Below, piece by piece: positions 10,097 to 19,795 of a stretch of DNA of 64,000 bases. The position numbers and the translations under genes are program-made. Location of the stretch: positions 3,371,001 through 3,435,000 of the forward strand of contig JAPDOI010000010.1 of the NCBI GenBank assembly GCA_029168955.1, in the 5' to 3' direction. The notes beneath the pieces were generated by a model, which saw nothing but the letters and a program-made list of their open reading frames with translations, made no database searches and was not told the DNA's origin. How positions within the stretch are numbered: position 1 is the first letter of the stretch; each line of letters starts with the position of its first letter. The stretch is from Aplectana chamaeleonis (taxonomy: Eukaryota > Nematoda > Chromadorea > Rhabditida > Cosmocercidae).

Positions 10097-10628
10097 TATA
10101 GTTGTACACGAACGAAATTTTCGAAAGATTTTTCGAAATTTTTTTCGTTCGTTTTCGTTCGTTCGAAATTTTGTCGAACGAATTTTTTTCAAATTTCGTT
10201 CGTTCGAAATTTTTTCGAACGAAAATTTTCCAATTTTCGTTCGTTCGAAATTTCGTCGAACGAAATTTTTTCAAATTTCGTTCGCTCGAAATTTTTTCGA
10301 ACGAAAACTTTTCAATTTTCGTTCGTTCGAAATTTCGTCGAACGATTTTTTTTCAAATTTCGTTAGTTCGAAATCCGATTTTTCGAAATTTTTTCGAAAT
10401 TCGTTCGTTCGGAATTTTTTCTAACAAATTTCGAAATTTTTGACAAATTTCGAAATTTTCGACGAGTTTCGAAAAAAATACGAAATTTCGAAGAAAATCG
10501 AAATTTCGATTTGTTTCGAATTTCGTTCGTTCGACCTCCGAAATTTCGAAAGTTTTTCGAAATTCGTTCGTTCGAAATTTTTTCAATTTTTGTTCGTTCG
10601 AAATTTTTTTCGAAATTGTACAACTATA
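10097..10628. mobile_element. hAT-type MITE built of TTCGAA palindromes, 532 bp
   Basis: Bounded by the 8-bp duplication CTACAGGG (10089-10096 and 10629-10636). Termini are the inverted pair TATAGTTGTACA and TGTACAACTATA. The inside consists almost entirely of runs of TTCGTTCG, AAATTTTTTCGAACG and TTCGAAATTT that read alike on both strands. All frames here translate to Phe/Arg/Ser or Lys/Asn/Glu repeats and are artefacts. An 8-bp TSD fits hAT-type transposases, though the termini lack the common CAGGG start. Confidence 0.75.
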
Positions 10629-10735
10629 CTACAGGGCCTTAAAAACCATACGTACTTGACGCACACTAAAACTTTATTTTCGAGAGCACAGTCTTTACTA
10701 CGGAATTTATCGACAATTTCCCGACGTCAACTTAA

Positions 10736-11187
10736 AGGCATCGTTCGCGCTGAAAATCTGTTTCCATTTTTCTGGCTCAATTTCATGAATGGATTCCGTA
10801 CCACAATGGTAAACTCCGGCGCGTCAAAAACGTAGGGTTATGAAGTTGGAAGGGGTTAAAGACGAAGATCCGCCACCAGTTCTCACCAGTCATCTAGCAC
10901 TTTTCCGTAGAATGCTGATGCGACCGTCAAACAACATGAAAAACAGTTACGGCACAAACTCTAAATGCAGAAAAAAACCCGGAAAGCGACGAGGCCTCCA
11001 TACGCAGGAAAACCTCAACGACGATTTTGGCGCGAACTTTAAATCCATATTTACAATGTGTTCCGAATGACTTTTCTTCACAAATGAAGGTTTTTCATGG
11101 GCTTTTCCGACGTTTTCGTTCACTAGAGAGGCCATTCTACACAAAAACATAAAAAATAATATACGGTTTTCTGCGCGTACGATGCCT
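10736..11187. mobile_element. MITE with TTAA target duplication, 452 bp
   Basis: Flanked by TTAA (10732-10735 and 11188-11191). Ends are inverted repeats starting AGGCATCGTTCGCGCTGAAA at the left and AGGCATCGTACGCGCAGAAA at the right (minus strand). A TTAA target fits piggyBac-type transposition. No transposase is encoded. Confidence 0.7.
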
Positions 11188-11695
11188 TTAAGGCTGCTAA
11201 CCAGAACACGGTTTTATAAATTCCAAACCAATAGCACTTGTTTTCCTCCAGATGGCCTTCAGAATTCAGAGTGATGACGCATTTTTATTTTCACTGTCCT
11301 ACTGAAATAAGAAGTTCCCGATGAGACTTTAAAAATGAGTACACAACTGTCAATTGTCATGTAATGTGTTTCAATGGAAAACTAGGAAAAAAAGGCATAA
11401 AAATATTTAACAAACATCCATTCTTTAATTATGCCCAATTATGAGTTGAAAATTTTTTTTATAGGATCGTTCAGGTTGATTGAACATTTAGTTTGATGAC
11501 GGTAATGTTATCACAATAAAACATCCAATTCAAGAAAAATACTCTCTTTTCTGTTCCGTTTCTGAATTGTATGATTATTTTTAAACAGTGATAGAATGAT
11601 GAAATTTGTAGATTTTTTGTTCCTTTGAAATTAAATCATATACTCTTAACTAGAATGGAATGGTTTTATAAATGGAATGAAGTAGAATAATTTTA
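11188..11695. other. AT-rich non-coding stretch
   Basis: Nothing recognised on either strand; no frame with a domain. Confidence 0.5.
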
Positions 11696-11705
11696 GATAT
11701 GAATT

Positions 11706-11724
11706 GTTTCGCCCCTGTCTTCAG
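11706..11724 (-). other. Hammerhead-like motif in left arm
   Basis: Minus strand reads GAATTGT, CTGAAGA, CAGGGGC, GAAAC, AATTC. The CUGANGA and GAAAC boxes are intact, but the intervening segment is too short for a good stem II. The flanks pair (GAATTGT with ACAATTC). Confidence 0.3.
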
Positions 11725-11964
11725 ACAATTCATATCTCTAACTACAACGGGGCTCTTCAGTGAAGAAGATAGCTAGGAGTTTTTAATATACTTCAGAAAA
11801 ACTAAGAGAACGATGATATTGTACAACCTAAATGTTTCAATCATTTTGTAATTTCCATTGTTACAAAATCTGACTTGGGCTACTATGTTGTTATCCTCGG
11901 AGAGCTCGTCAAGCTAGGAACAAAATTACAGGGACTCCCCCTCATCCACGGATAACGTTTGTTT

Positions 11965-12150
11965 TTAAAATAGAAAGAAAGAAAGAAAGAAAGAAAAAAG
12001 ACGAGAAAACAATTGGATGAAGGAAAGGAGCGAAAGGAAGAAGAAGAGGGAAAGCAGGGAAAAGAAAAAAAGGAGCAAGACGGAGAAAAGGAAGAAAATA
12101 TAAAGAGAAAAGAGAACATGAAGGAAGAAGAAGCTGTTGAAAAATAATTG
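11965..12150. repeat. Polypurine tract
   Basis: A GAAAG/GGAAG-rich run that switches abruptly to pyrimidine-rich DNA at about 12155. It is the inverted counterpart of the CT-rich tract at 18130-18740. Confidence 0.7.
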
Positions 12151-12159
12151 AGTGACTCT

Positions 12160-12545
12160 GTAACTTCCTTTTCCTCACCTTGCTTTTCTCGTTTTACCCT
12201 TTTTTCTTTTTATACTCCCATACATTTCTGTTTCTTGTTTCTTCTTCTTTTTTCTGCATTGCCTTCTTATTCTTATACAATAAAACTTCTTTTTCTGTTT
12301 GGGGGTCTTATTTTCTTTGTCTTTCCTTCTCTTCTTTCTTGTTCTCTTCTTTATCAAATCCTTTCCCCTTTTTTTTGGTTGGTAATAATCATCATTGTCA
12401 TCATCATCACGTTCTTCTTCCTCGTCTCTAAGAAACTCTCCTCTTTCGACTTTTCCTTCCCTCTTTTCTTTGCCTTTTCTTCTACATCGCCCTTTCTTCA
12501 TTTCAAACTTCTTTTTTCCATACTTTTTTCTTTGTTTTATAATTA
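12160..12545. repeat. Polypyrimidine tract
   Basis: TTCTTC/TTTTCT-rich. Overlapping long frames on both strands are low-complexity artefacts. Confidence 0.7.
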
Positions 12546-12611
12546 ATCTCCTTCCGTAAGTTAATCGTTTGTTCGAGGAGTAGTCGCATCTATTTCTTGA
12601 TTTTCCATTCT

Positions 12612-12636
12612 CTGATGAAGGCGACGAGGCCGAAAC
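12612..12636 (+). other. Hammerhead-ribozyme-like motif with canonical boxes
   Basis: CTGATGA, then A, GGC-GACGAG-GCC stem-loop, then GAAAC, followed by GTTAGCCTGATAAATCG. Both conserved boxes match CUGAUGA and GAAA exactly. ACG (12635-12637) can pair with a downstream CGT as a short stem III. Stem I pairing was not found. The GAAACGTTAGC sequence is shared with the PLE arms at 1470 and 2304, which links the two repeat groups. Confidence 0.45.
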
Positions 12637-12678
12637 GTTAGCCTGATAAATCGTTAACATCTTGGACACGGCTTTAAT

Positions 12679-13007
12679 TGTTACGTCTGTGACGGACACA
12701 GATCAACAAATGGCTTTATTAGAATACAGCGAATAGGATAGGTGTGGCGCATGCGTCGTCGTGGTAGTCGTGGTGGTGGCTGCTCGTTGACGGCGACGGC
12801 TGGCAAGTGTGCAGGAGGCGGTGGTGGCGTCGGGTACGGCTGGCAGGTAGTCGAGGGAGGCAGGTAGACGGCGAGTCGAGAAAGTCCCAACAGCGCGGCG
12901 GCCGGGTTTATATGTGGATCGACGCGGCCTGTGATTGGCGGATCAAAACCCGCCCACTTGGTGATCGGTCTGCAGTGAAAAACCGATAAGTGATCTATAT
13001 CACAACA
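12679..13007 (-). repeat. 3' LTR of the gypsy element
   Basis: 329 bp, TGTT...AACA, offset exactly 5,114 bases from the other LTR. It includes a CG/GGTGG-rich segment and, on the coding strand, pyrimidine-rich DNA. Confidence 0.9.
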
Positions 13008-13020
13008 CCTCCCCTTTTAA
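13008..13020 (-). promoter_or_regulatory. Polypurine tract, plus-strand DNA primer
   Basis: On the coding (minus) strand TTAAAAGGGGAGG ends exactly where the LTR begins with TGTTGTG. This fixes the LTR boundary and element orientation. Confidence 0.8.
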
Positions 13021-13063
13021 GAGGTAGACTACGGCACAGGGAAAACAATTCAAAATCAACTGA

Positions 13064-13804
13064 CTAAAGCTCATACCGCTTTGGCTTGCGGCGCTGTCGA
13101 GTTGACCTTCGTAACGTTGCCGGAGCGAAACCAACCAATTGTTTACTAGCTCGGCTTTTCACTAATCCCTGTGCTGCGCGACTCGTGCTGGGCTGCGCGT
13201 AGTCTTGATGAAGTGCGGCGGAGGTATCATTACTGGGAATGATCACAGTCTCAGGCTCTCGATCCTGCCCATCATGGCATTCCTGTTCTAGAACTTCTTC
13301 AGTGCTAACAGGATCAGCTTCAAACAAGTCCAAAAGTAGATCTTGTGAATATTCGTTATCATACTTATGGCTCAATATGCTTCCTCGCATTTGGTTCGCA
13401 TGCCTACGAACGGTTCTGCCTCCGATGTCCACTTCAAACATGACTTTTCCAAGGCTTTTCACGACTATCCCCTGAGTCCACTTGAAGTCCAATGCTCCAT
13501 TGTACTTTTTAACCAGGACAGTGTCTCCAGCAGAAAAACCTCGATGCTTTGTACCATTTTTGCGATCGAATTGCATCTCAGTCTTTTTCCTGCGATCAGC
13601 AGCGCTTTCTGCTTCTGACTCTCTTTTCGACGGTCTCAACATACTCAGCCGCGTTCTTAATCTTCTCCCCAGGAAGACTTCGGCAGGACATTTACCGTTC
13701 AGGGAAGCATTTGGCGTAGTGCGATACGCCAACAGCACTGTGTCCAGGCATTCGTTGCAAGAGCGAGCGGACGTACTCCCATCCCCTTTTAGCTTCTTAA
13801 TCCC
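13064..13804 (-). pseudogene. Gypsy integrase C-terminal part
   Basis: Continues the integrase frame after a single in-frame TGA at 13805-13807. It contains AYRTTPNASLNGKCPAEVFLGR, the conserved post-catalytic integrase segment, then a basic stretch, a GDTVLVKKY-type GPF/GPY-like region, and an Arg/Lys-rich tail ending at 13064. Only the TGA separates it from the upstream catalytic domain, so one point change broke an otherwise continuous pol. Readthrough cannot be excluded. Confidence 0.85.
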
Positions 13805-16114
13805 TCATTTCAGTATATCAACAAATCTTTCTGCCTGACCATTTGACTGAGGATGGTACGGCGGTGTTCTCACATGATTAACACCTCGTTCTTCGCACAT
13901 CTGCTTGAACAGCTCTGATGTGAATTGTGCTCCATTATCACTCACTAGCGTTTTTGGATTTCCGTAACGTGCGAATAGCTCTTTCAACAGCTTTACCGTT
14001 GTTACAGCTGTGATGTTCTTTAACTCAAACATCTCCGGCCACTTACTCAAGGCGTCAACAACGACCATGTAGTACACTCCATCCATTGGACCAGCGAAAT
14101 CAACATGAACTCGCTCCCAAACATTTTCTGGTGCATTCCATGTTCTTAGAGGTACTTTAGTGGGAGATTTTGAGTGTAGTTGGCAATCAGCGCAACTTCT
14201 CACAACCTTTTCACAGTCTTCATCGATATTTGGCCAATAGACATAGCTTCGCGCTAGTCCTTTCATTCTGACAATCCCAGGATGACCACAGTGCAGCTCT
14301 TTGAGAACTTCTTTTCTCAGCGTCTCTGGCACGACAACTCTATCGCTTACCATCACGCAGCCTTGCACTATCGATAACGATTCACGTTTGCAGTAAAACT
14401 GCTTCAAATCAGGTTTGACCGTTTTAGGCCAATTTCCAGTATCAATGAAACCTTTCAGCTTTCGCAGTAGAACATCCCTTTCAGTGTGCTCACGAATCAT
14501 GTTAGCTGTCACGGGCAATCTGCGTACAGCATCTGCAAGCACTAGATTCACGTCTTTCTCAACCGACGCGACAATGCCGTCCTCCTCTACAAGGGGATGC
14601 CACTGAATCAATCTCGATAATCCATCCGCCTGTCCGAACGAATCCGTCTTGATGTACTCGATTTCGAAATCGTAGCCTATCAGCATTGTTGCCCAACGCA
14701 TCAGACGGTTAGCAGAATGGACTGGTACGCCCTTCTTGTTGCCAAATATGACCAACAAAGGCTTGTGGTCAGTACGGAGCGTGAAACGCCTCCCGTATAC
14801 ATACTTATGGAACTTCTTGATTGCCTCCACAAGACCTAATGCCTCTTTCTCTATCTGGGCATAATTCTTTTCAGCGACTGTGAGTGATCTCGAGCCGTGG
14901 GCAATAGGTTTTTCTGTACCATCCGGCATTCTGTGCGAGATCACATACCCGATCCCATAATCGCAAGCGTCAGCAGCCACGATTATCTTCTTTTTAGGAT
15001 CATAGTGCGTCAGGTTCAAGTCTGACACCAGCATTTTCTTCAATTTCTCGAACGCTATTTCATGTGTGTGTTTCCATAACCAATTAACGTCTTTTTTCAG
15101 CAAAACATCCAGTGGTCCACGCATTTCCTTCATATTCGGAATGAAGGACGAATAATACGTAACCATACCTAGGAATGCGCGCAACTGTGCCACATTCTGT
15201 GGTGCTGGCATTTTAGCGATAGCAGCCACCTTCTCTGGATTCGGACGACGTCCGTTACGGTCTACAACGAACCCGAGGAAACGGATTTCTGGTTTTGCAA
15301 ACGAGCATTTTTTCAGTCTTACTCGGAAACCGTACTCGTTTATTCGTTCGAATAAAGCATATATGTTGTTTCTATGCTCTTCAGGTGTCTTTCCGACTAC
15401 CAGAATATCGTCCAGGTAGGCTGTTACTCCTTCGAGACCCGCGATCATTTTGTTCATGATGCTTTGGAAAATTCCTGGCGCTGTTTTGATACCAAAAGGC
15501 AACCTTTTGTATCGATATAGACCCTTGTGTGTATTGATGACCACCAACTTTTGGGCCTCATCCGTCAGCTGTACTTGAAGGTAAGCATCCGAAAAATCAA
15601 TCTGTGAGAAGATCGCTCCACCATTCAGAGATGCGAAAATGTCCTCCGGAATGGGAATAGGATACTCATATGCCTCCAAGGCGTTGTTCAAACCAGTTGA
15701 AAAACCGGCGCAGACCCTCATTTTGCCATTCGCTTTGCGAACGCAAACTATTGGAGCGGCCCATTCACTGTAGGTTATCGGTTCAATCACACCCATTTCT
15801 TCCAGGCGCTCAATATCTTTTTCAACTGTCTCTAACGATGCTTGCGCTACAGGCCTTTTCATTCTGAAAATTGGCTTAGCATCAGGCAACAATTCCAGTG
15901 CTGCCTTCTCTTTCGTACATGTGCCTAAGCCCTCTTGAAACACACATTCGAAGTTCCGTTTCAAATCATCTACCAGGTTGGCATCATCTGTGGTACTCAC
16001 GTGAGCTACCATTTGTTCCATGTGATATGCCATTTCAGCGTTCTGTCTGATCCAATCGAGGCCTACTAGACTTTTGTGGGGGGGTGACATAACAGCATCC
16101 CTCAACAACGGCAC
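13805..16114 (-). pseudogene. Gypsy pol: reverse transcriptase, RNase H, integrase catalytic core
   Basis: 769 codons ending in the TGA. The RT has MGVIEPITYSEWAAPIV, FSQIDFSDAYLQV, KRLPFGIKTAPGIFQ and YLDDILVVG (catalytic Asp pair). RNase H has ADACDYGIGYVISH and TDHKPLLVIF. Integrase has the HHCC finger (HCGHP..SCADCQ), VHVDFAGPMDG, LVSDNGAQFTS and PYHPQSNGQAERF, giving a D-D-E triad. The frame starts inside the protease region; the shift from protease to RT frame falls at a C7 run near 16080. It is labelled pseudogene because of the terminal TGA and the frame change. Confidence 0.9.
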
Positions 16115-16379
16115 TTTTCAGCTTGAACTGACACTTCAGTTCACCGAAAACTTTCATTCGGTTCCCACTAGCGTCCCTAACGACCAAGCTAGTATGGGTA
16201 AGTTTCGGCCTGCCCATTCTCTTCCACATGTCTGCGTTCAACAATGTGATATCTGAGCCAGTATCCAATTGAAACTCCATTTTGTGCCTGTTGATTTCAA
16301 CATTGACGTATTGCCGAACTGCATTCACGTCAGCCTCAGCACTTCCTGCATGAACTACTCGCCCGCAGCGTTTCTTGCG
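16035..16379 (-). CDS. Gypsy aspartic protease
   Basis: Shows FQLDTGSDITLLN (the DTGS active site with flanks) and LVVRDASGNRM, as in Ty3/gypsy proteases. It lies between the CCHC knuckles and RT. Its 3' end overlaps the RT frame in a different register around a seven-C homopolymer (minus strand; G7 at 16077-16083 on the plus strand). This could be a frameshift site or a simple indel. Confidence 0.8.
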   Translation of the reverse strand, partial: RKKRCGRVVHAGSAEADVNAVRQYVNVEINRHKMEFQLDTGSDITLLNADMWKRMGRPKLTHTSLVVRDASGNRMKVFGELKCQFKLKSAVVEGCCYVTPPQKSSRPRLDQTER

Positions 16380-16382
16380 AGG

Positions 16383-16680
16383 TTACTTCGATTGGGATCT
16401 ACTTCTGTACTGTGACATTCTTTCACAATACTTTTCTTTGTGCCCTTTGTCTTTGCATGAGTTACAATTCCACTGTTTGCTTCGACACTCTCTACTTGTG
16501 TGACCATTCTTGCCGCAGTTCCAACATTCCACTGAATGCTCTTTCTTACTCGTCTTAGGCTGATCTGACCTCTCTGACATTGATTGAGTCCTCCTCAATC
16601 ATCTTTGACGCCTTCAATAACGTCGTTACTCGATCACACTCTTTGTATAACTCATGAAGCGTTAGCTTCCGTTGTTCCTT
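16383..16680 (-). pseudogene. Gypsy nucleocapsid: CCHC zinc knuckles
   Basis: CWNCGKNGHTSREC and a second CNSCKDKGHKEKYC are canonical CX2CX4HX4C RNA-binding knuckles. The upstream gag text (ILAFLDKEAK..LHELYKECD) reads in another frame, so a frameshift lies near 16595-16600 and another near 16700. Confidence 0.8.
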
Positions 16681-16691
16681 TGCCTCTTTAT

Positions 16692-17357
16692 CTAAGAAAG
16701 CAAGAATCTCGGCCGAATCTCACGATCTCTATGCGACTTCAGGCCATAAATCCACAGTAATGCTTTCAAACCCTCACTGTCCAGCTCGTCAAAGCATGCA
16801 TGCTCGCACATTTCATTCACTCGACCAGTGTACTGCATGTAATCCCCTGAGTCTTGTTTTTCGACTTTCATGCACTGATACCGTAATGTGAATAAAGATT
16901 TCTTTACATCGAACATGTCTTTCAGGGTTGAAATCGTTTCGCTGAATGAAACGTCGGATGGTGCTTTCGGGAGAATCTGACGCTTATATCTCTCAAAGAC
17001 TTCATTGTCCAGCTTCCCGAGCAATAACCTCAACCTTGCATCCTCAGCAAGGGATGCACCATCCTTCATCAAGGTGTCTTCATGCCTTGCATACCACCGA
17101 GAGAAACATCGCTCAATCTCGGGGTCAAACACGAACATCGTTATACGACCATTTAATTCCGACATCAATGTCGATTGATGTGGCACCACCTCATTTTCTG
17201 GCCTCGCCTCACTCTTTTCAGCCATTAATTTCAACATTTGCTGCACCATTTCCATTTGTTGCTGAGCCAATTTCTGAGTTTGAGCTCTCTCTTCCCTCAT
17301 GAGCTTCATCTGCTCAGCATTCTGATCTAAGAGCTTCTCGACGGTTTCCGGGTCCAT
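16692..17357 (-). CDS. Gypsy Gag, capsid part
   Basis: Starts at MDPETVEKLLDQN, with a Gln/Glu-rich coiled-coil-like N-terminus. It then has a capsid-like region with FDPEIERCFSRWYARHED, LLLGKLDNEVFERYK and YMQYTGRVNEMCEHACF, resembling Ty3/gypsy Gag. The frame ends at 16692; downstream Gag text continues in another frame, implying one indel. It would assemble the virus-like particle in the cytoplasm. Confidence 0.75.
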   Translation of the reverse strand: MDPETVEKLLDQNAEQMKLMREERAQTQKLAQQQMEMVQQMLKLMAEKSEARPENEVVPHQSTLMSELNGRITMFVFDPEIERCFSRWYARHEDTLMKDGASLAEDARLRLLLGKLDNEVFERYKRQILPKAPSDVSFSETISTLKDMFDVKKSLFTLRYQCMKVEKQDSGDYMQYTGRVNEMCEHACFDELDSEGLKALLWIYGLKSHRDREIRPRFLLS

Positions 17358-17792
17358 TTCTGTCTAGGGCGATCAATTCAAAATCAAGCCCAATATGCTC
17401 TTTTGCTCAATGTCTCTGCTCCAGCGTCTCAAACGCGAGCTATATCAAGTGGCTTTCTTTCAGGTGCTCAAGCGCCAAAAGCGCGACTTCCCTGACTTTA
17501 CTACAGAAATTCAACCGCAACCGCGGGCTACTGGGCTTTTCCACAGGTATTCAACCGCAGGGCGGGCACCTGGGCTTGTCTCGTCAGCAGTTCGTGAGTG
17601 TCCTGACTATTTGCAATGCCAAACCCACGTTAGATACGTGTAGCTTGACTTCGCCAATAGGCAAGACACCACAGTATCAACAGCTGTTGAAAGCAGGTAC
17701 TGCTGATTTATTTGCCACCCAGTAAAGGGCCGACAAATGTTACAGATCGCCACCCAATTATGAGCCGACAATCTGCAGTCCTGATCGACAAT
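17358..17792 (-). other. Gypsy 5' leader
   Basis: Non-coding segment between the 5' LTR and Gag. GGGTGGC words occur twice (minus strand, near 17750 and 17715). The primer-binding site should lie near 17792 but I could not assign a tRNA. Confidence 0.5.
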
Positions 17793-18121
17793 TGTTACGT
17801 CTGTGACGGACACAGATCAACAAATGGCTTTATTAGAATACAGCGAATAGGATAGGTGTGGCGCATGCGTCGTCGTGGTAGTCGTGGTGGTGGCTGCTCG
17901 TTGACGGCGACGGCTGGCAAGTGTGCAGGAGGCGGTGGTGGCGTCGGGTACGGCTGGCAGGTAGTCGAGGGAGGCAGGTAGACGGCGAGTCGAGAAAGTC
18001 CCAACAGCGCGGCGGCCGGGTTTATATGTGGATCGACGCGGCCTGTGATTGGCGGATCAAAACCCGCCCACTTGGTGATCGGTCTGCAGTGAAAAACCGA
18101 TAAGTGATCTATATCACAACA
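17793..18121 (-). repeat. 5' LTR of the gypsy element
   Basis: Apparently identical to 12679-13007. Transcription of the element would start in this copy and run leftwards. Confidence 0.9.
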
Positions 18122-18129
18122 ATTAACAT

Positions 18130-18740
18130 TCTACTAATCTCCTTCCTTTCTGTCCCTTTTCACTTCGTTTTTCTTCTACCCTCTTTCCTCCTACCTCGTC
18201 AACTTCTTTTTTGTATTTTTTTCATCTTTTATTCTTCTCTATCTATTCTCTTTTTTTTCGTCTGATTTTTCACTGTTCTTTTTCTCTTCCTCTACATCGT
18301 CTTCTTCTCGCTTTTTTTACTTTCCTCTTTTTTGCTATCCCCTACGCCATTTTTTCTTCTTTGCAGCGCATTTTTCATAAACCTATTATTTCTCTTCATC
18401 TCTCCTTTGCCTTTTGTTTCATGTACTTGTTGTCTTCGTCACCTTCATATTTTTCCTCCATCTTTTAACCTGATTCTCTTCGTCCCTTCCTCCTTCTTTT
18501 CTGTATCTCTTCACTCGTTTCGTTTTTCTTTTGCGTTTTCTCTTCTACTATTCCTCATTTCCCTTCATCGTCGTCACCATATCTTTTTCCGTATTTCATT
18601 CGTTTCTGTTCTTCTTCCTTTTGCACTTCTTTTCCTTCACCTTCACCATCATCTTTTCCTCCCTTCCTCTCTTTTTTCTTATCACTGATGTTTTTCAATT
18701 TTTTTTCTTATTCCTTGTTTTTCCTCTCTCTGATTAGGTA
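18130..18740. repeat. Polypyrimidine tract in right arm
   Basis: TTC/CTT-rich. Open frames here are Phe/Ser/Leu artefacts. It mirrors the purine tract at 11965-12150. Confidence 0.7.
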
Positions 18741-19149
18741 ACTTCATACAATTGGTCATAAGTGCATATAGAGGGCACGTTTAATTTTTTGTGGTATACC
18801 GGATTTTCTCTTTTAAAAGTGCAAGCACTTTAATTTTTCACGTCTCTTTTTGGTGTACTTATATTAGAGGTGTATTTCAAATAGAAGCGTACTTCTAATA
18901 GAGAAAATCGGTAAATATAATTTAACATCCAGTAACGGTGGGGTGGATCACCCGAAAGATAATTCCTAGTTGAAGAGCTCTCGGAAGATTATTATATTGT
19001 TTGCAGAAAAAAAACCTCGAATATTACAAACAAAAATTATGTTCTCTTGAACTACACTGTCACCTCAATGTTTGTTGGTAATTTAAATGATTGAAACTTT
19101 CAGCACCTTCCTCACTGGGAAGCTTCGAGTAGCTAGGGATAAGAATTGT

Positions 19150-19168
19150 CTGAGGATAGCGGCGAAAC
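19150..19168 (+). other. Hammerhead-like motif in right arm
   Basis: GAATTGT, CTGAGGA, TAGCGGC, GAAAC, AACTC. It is the diverged inverted partner of the motif at 11706-11724. The conserved boxes are kept and stem II is weak. Confidence 0.3.
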
Positions 19169-19205
19169 AACTCATATCTGAATTATTCAAAAAAAAAAAC
19201 TATAC

Positions 19206-19549
19206 TACGGAGCTGGAAAAAAAATTAGTTCCATTTAACTAAGCATACGTAAAAGTATTACCTCAATTGAAGTCTCTAAGAAAACTGAAAATTTTACCTA
19301 CATAGCTACTATTTTGCCAACATTTATTACATGGATTAATTTTGTATTCAAATGGAAGTATTCATACCAAACTGGTAACGGAATGATTTGTACCTAAAGC
19401 AGAAGTCTCTCTTCATAAGCTGATTGTTGTTTTATTCGATCAAATTGACCATGACCAAGAATGGTTTTGAAAAGGAACACAATTTTGACAAACAGCGTGA
19501 AGCCACTCAGTATTTTTTTTTAGATAAGCAACAATTTTATCGAGAAAAT
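19206..19549. other. AT-rich non-coding stretch
   Basis: Nothing recognised. Confidence 0.5.
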
Positions 19550-19795
19550 GTAGGGAAGCGCCGGCCAGCATATTCACCTATCGAGTGAACACACTGATGT
19601 CAGCTGTTCACGTGAAAGTCAAAACAATTACGAAATTATTCACCGAACTCCGTGCAATCCATATATAGCGCCCATCGCGCCGACCAGCTACTGGCGGCGG
19701 GCTCGTTCGGCAGCCCGGCTGCTGGCCTCTCTCCGTCTCTGCGCGCCGACTCTCTTTCTCTGCGCTCGCACTCGTCGCGCAAGGGGGGGGCTGCC
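19550..19795. repeat. GC-rich dispersed repeat R1, copy 2
   Basis: Same order of words as 2870-3115, including GGCGGGCTCGTTCGGCAGCC and the CACGTGA and TTACGAAATT words. The copies are diverged by substitutions and small indels. Confidence 0.65.

Larger units (their letters stand above)
12679..18121 (-). mobile_element. Complete Ty3/gypsy LTR retrotransposon, 5.44 kb
   Basis: Direct LTRs of 329 bp (12679-13007 and 17793-18121) start TGTT and end AACA, with no difference seen between them. Coding order on the minus strand is gag, CCHC knuckles, protease, RT, RNase H, integrase, which is the Ty3/gypsy order. A polypurine tract directly abuts the 3' LTR. Apparently identical LTRs imply a recent insertion. 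Flanks are TTAAT and ATTAA, so no clean TSD is visible. It lies inside the PLE-like repeat. No envelope gene. Confidence 0.9.
11696..19205. mobile_element. PLE-like repeat with inverted arms, split by a gypsy element
   Basis: Read on the minus strand, 11696-12150 has the order CT-rich tract, TCCTAGCTTGACGAGCTCTC, ATGATTGAAAC, then a hammerhead-like motif. Read on the plus strand, 18130-19205 has the same order (CT-rich tract, TCCTAGTTGAAGAGCTCTC, ATGATTGAAAC, hammerhead-like motif). These are therefore diverged inverted arms. A further CT tract plus hammerhead-like motif (12160-12640) lies between them. Tandem and inverted terminal units are typical of Penelope-like copies, but no polymerase or endonuclease is present, so the class is an inference. 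Confidence 0.45.

Noticed and set aside
10089..10623. Several 60-130 codon frames
   Set aside because: Artefacts of TTCGAA/TTCGTTCG repeats; every frame on both strands looks alike.
12175..12699. 174-codon Lys/Arg/Glu-rich minus frame
   Set aside because: Complement of a CT-rich tract; composition, not homology, explains it.
12807..12989. Frames inside the LTRs (and copies at 17921-18103)
   Set aside because: Duplicated only because the LTRs are duplicated; GGTGG-rich low complexity, no domain.
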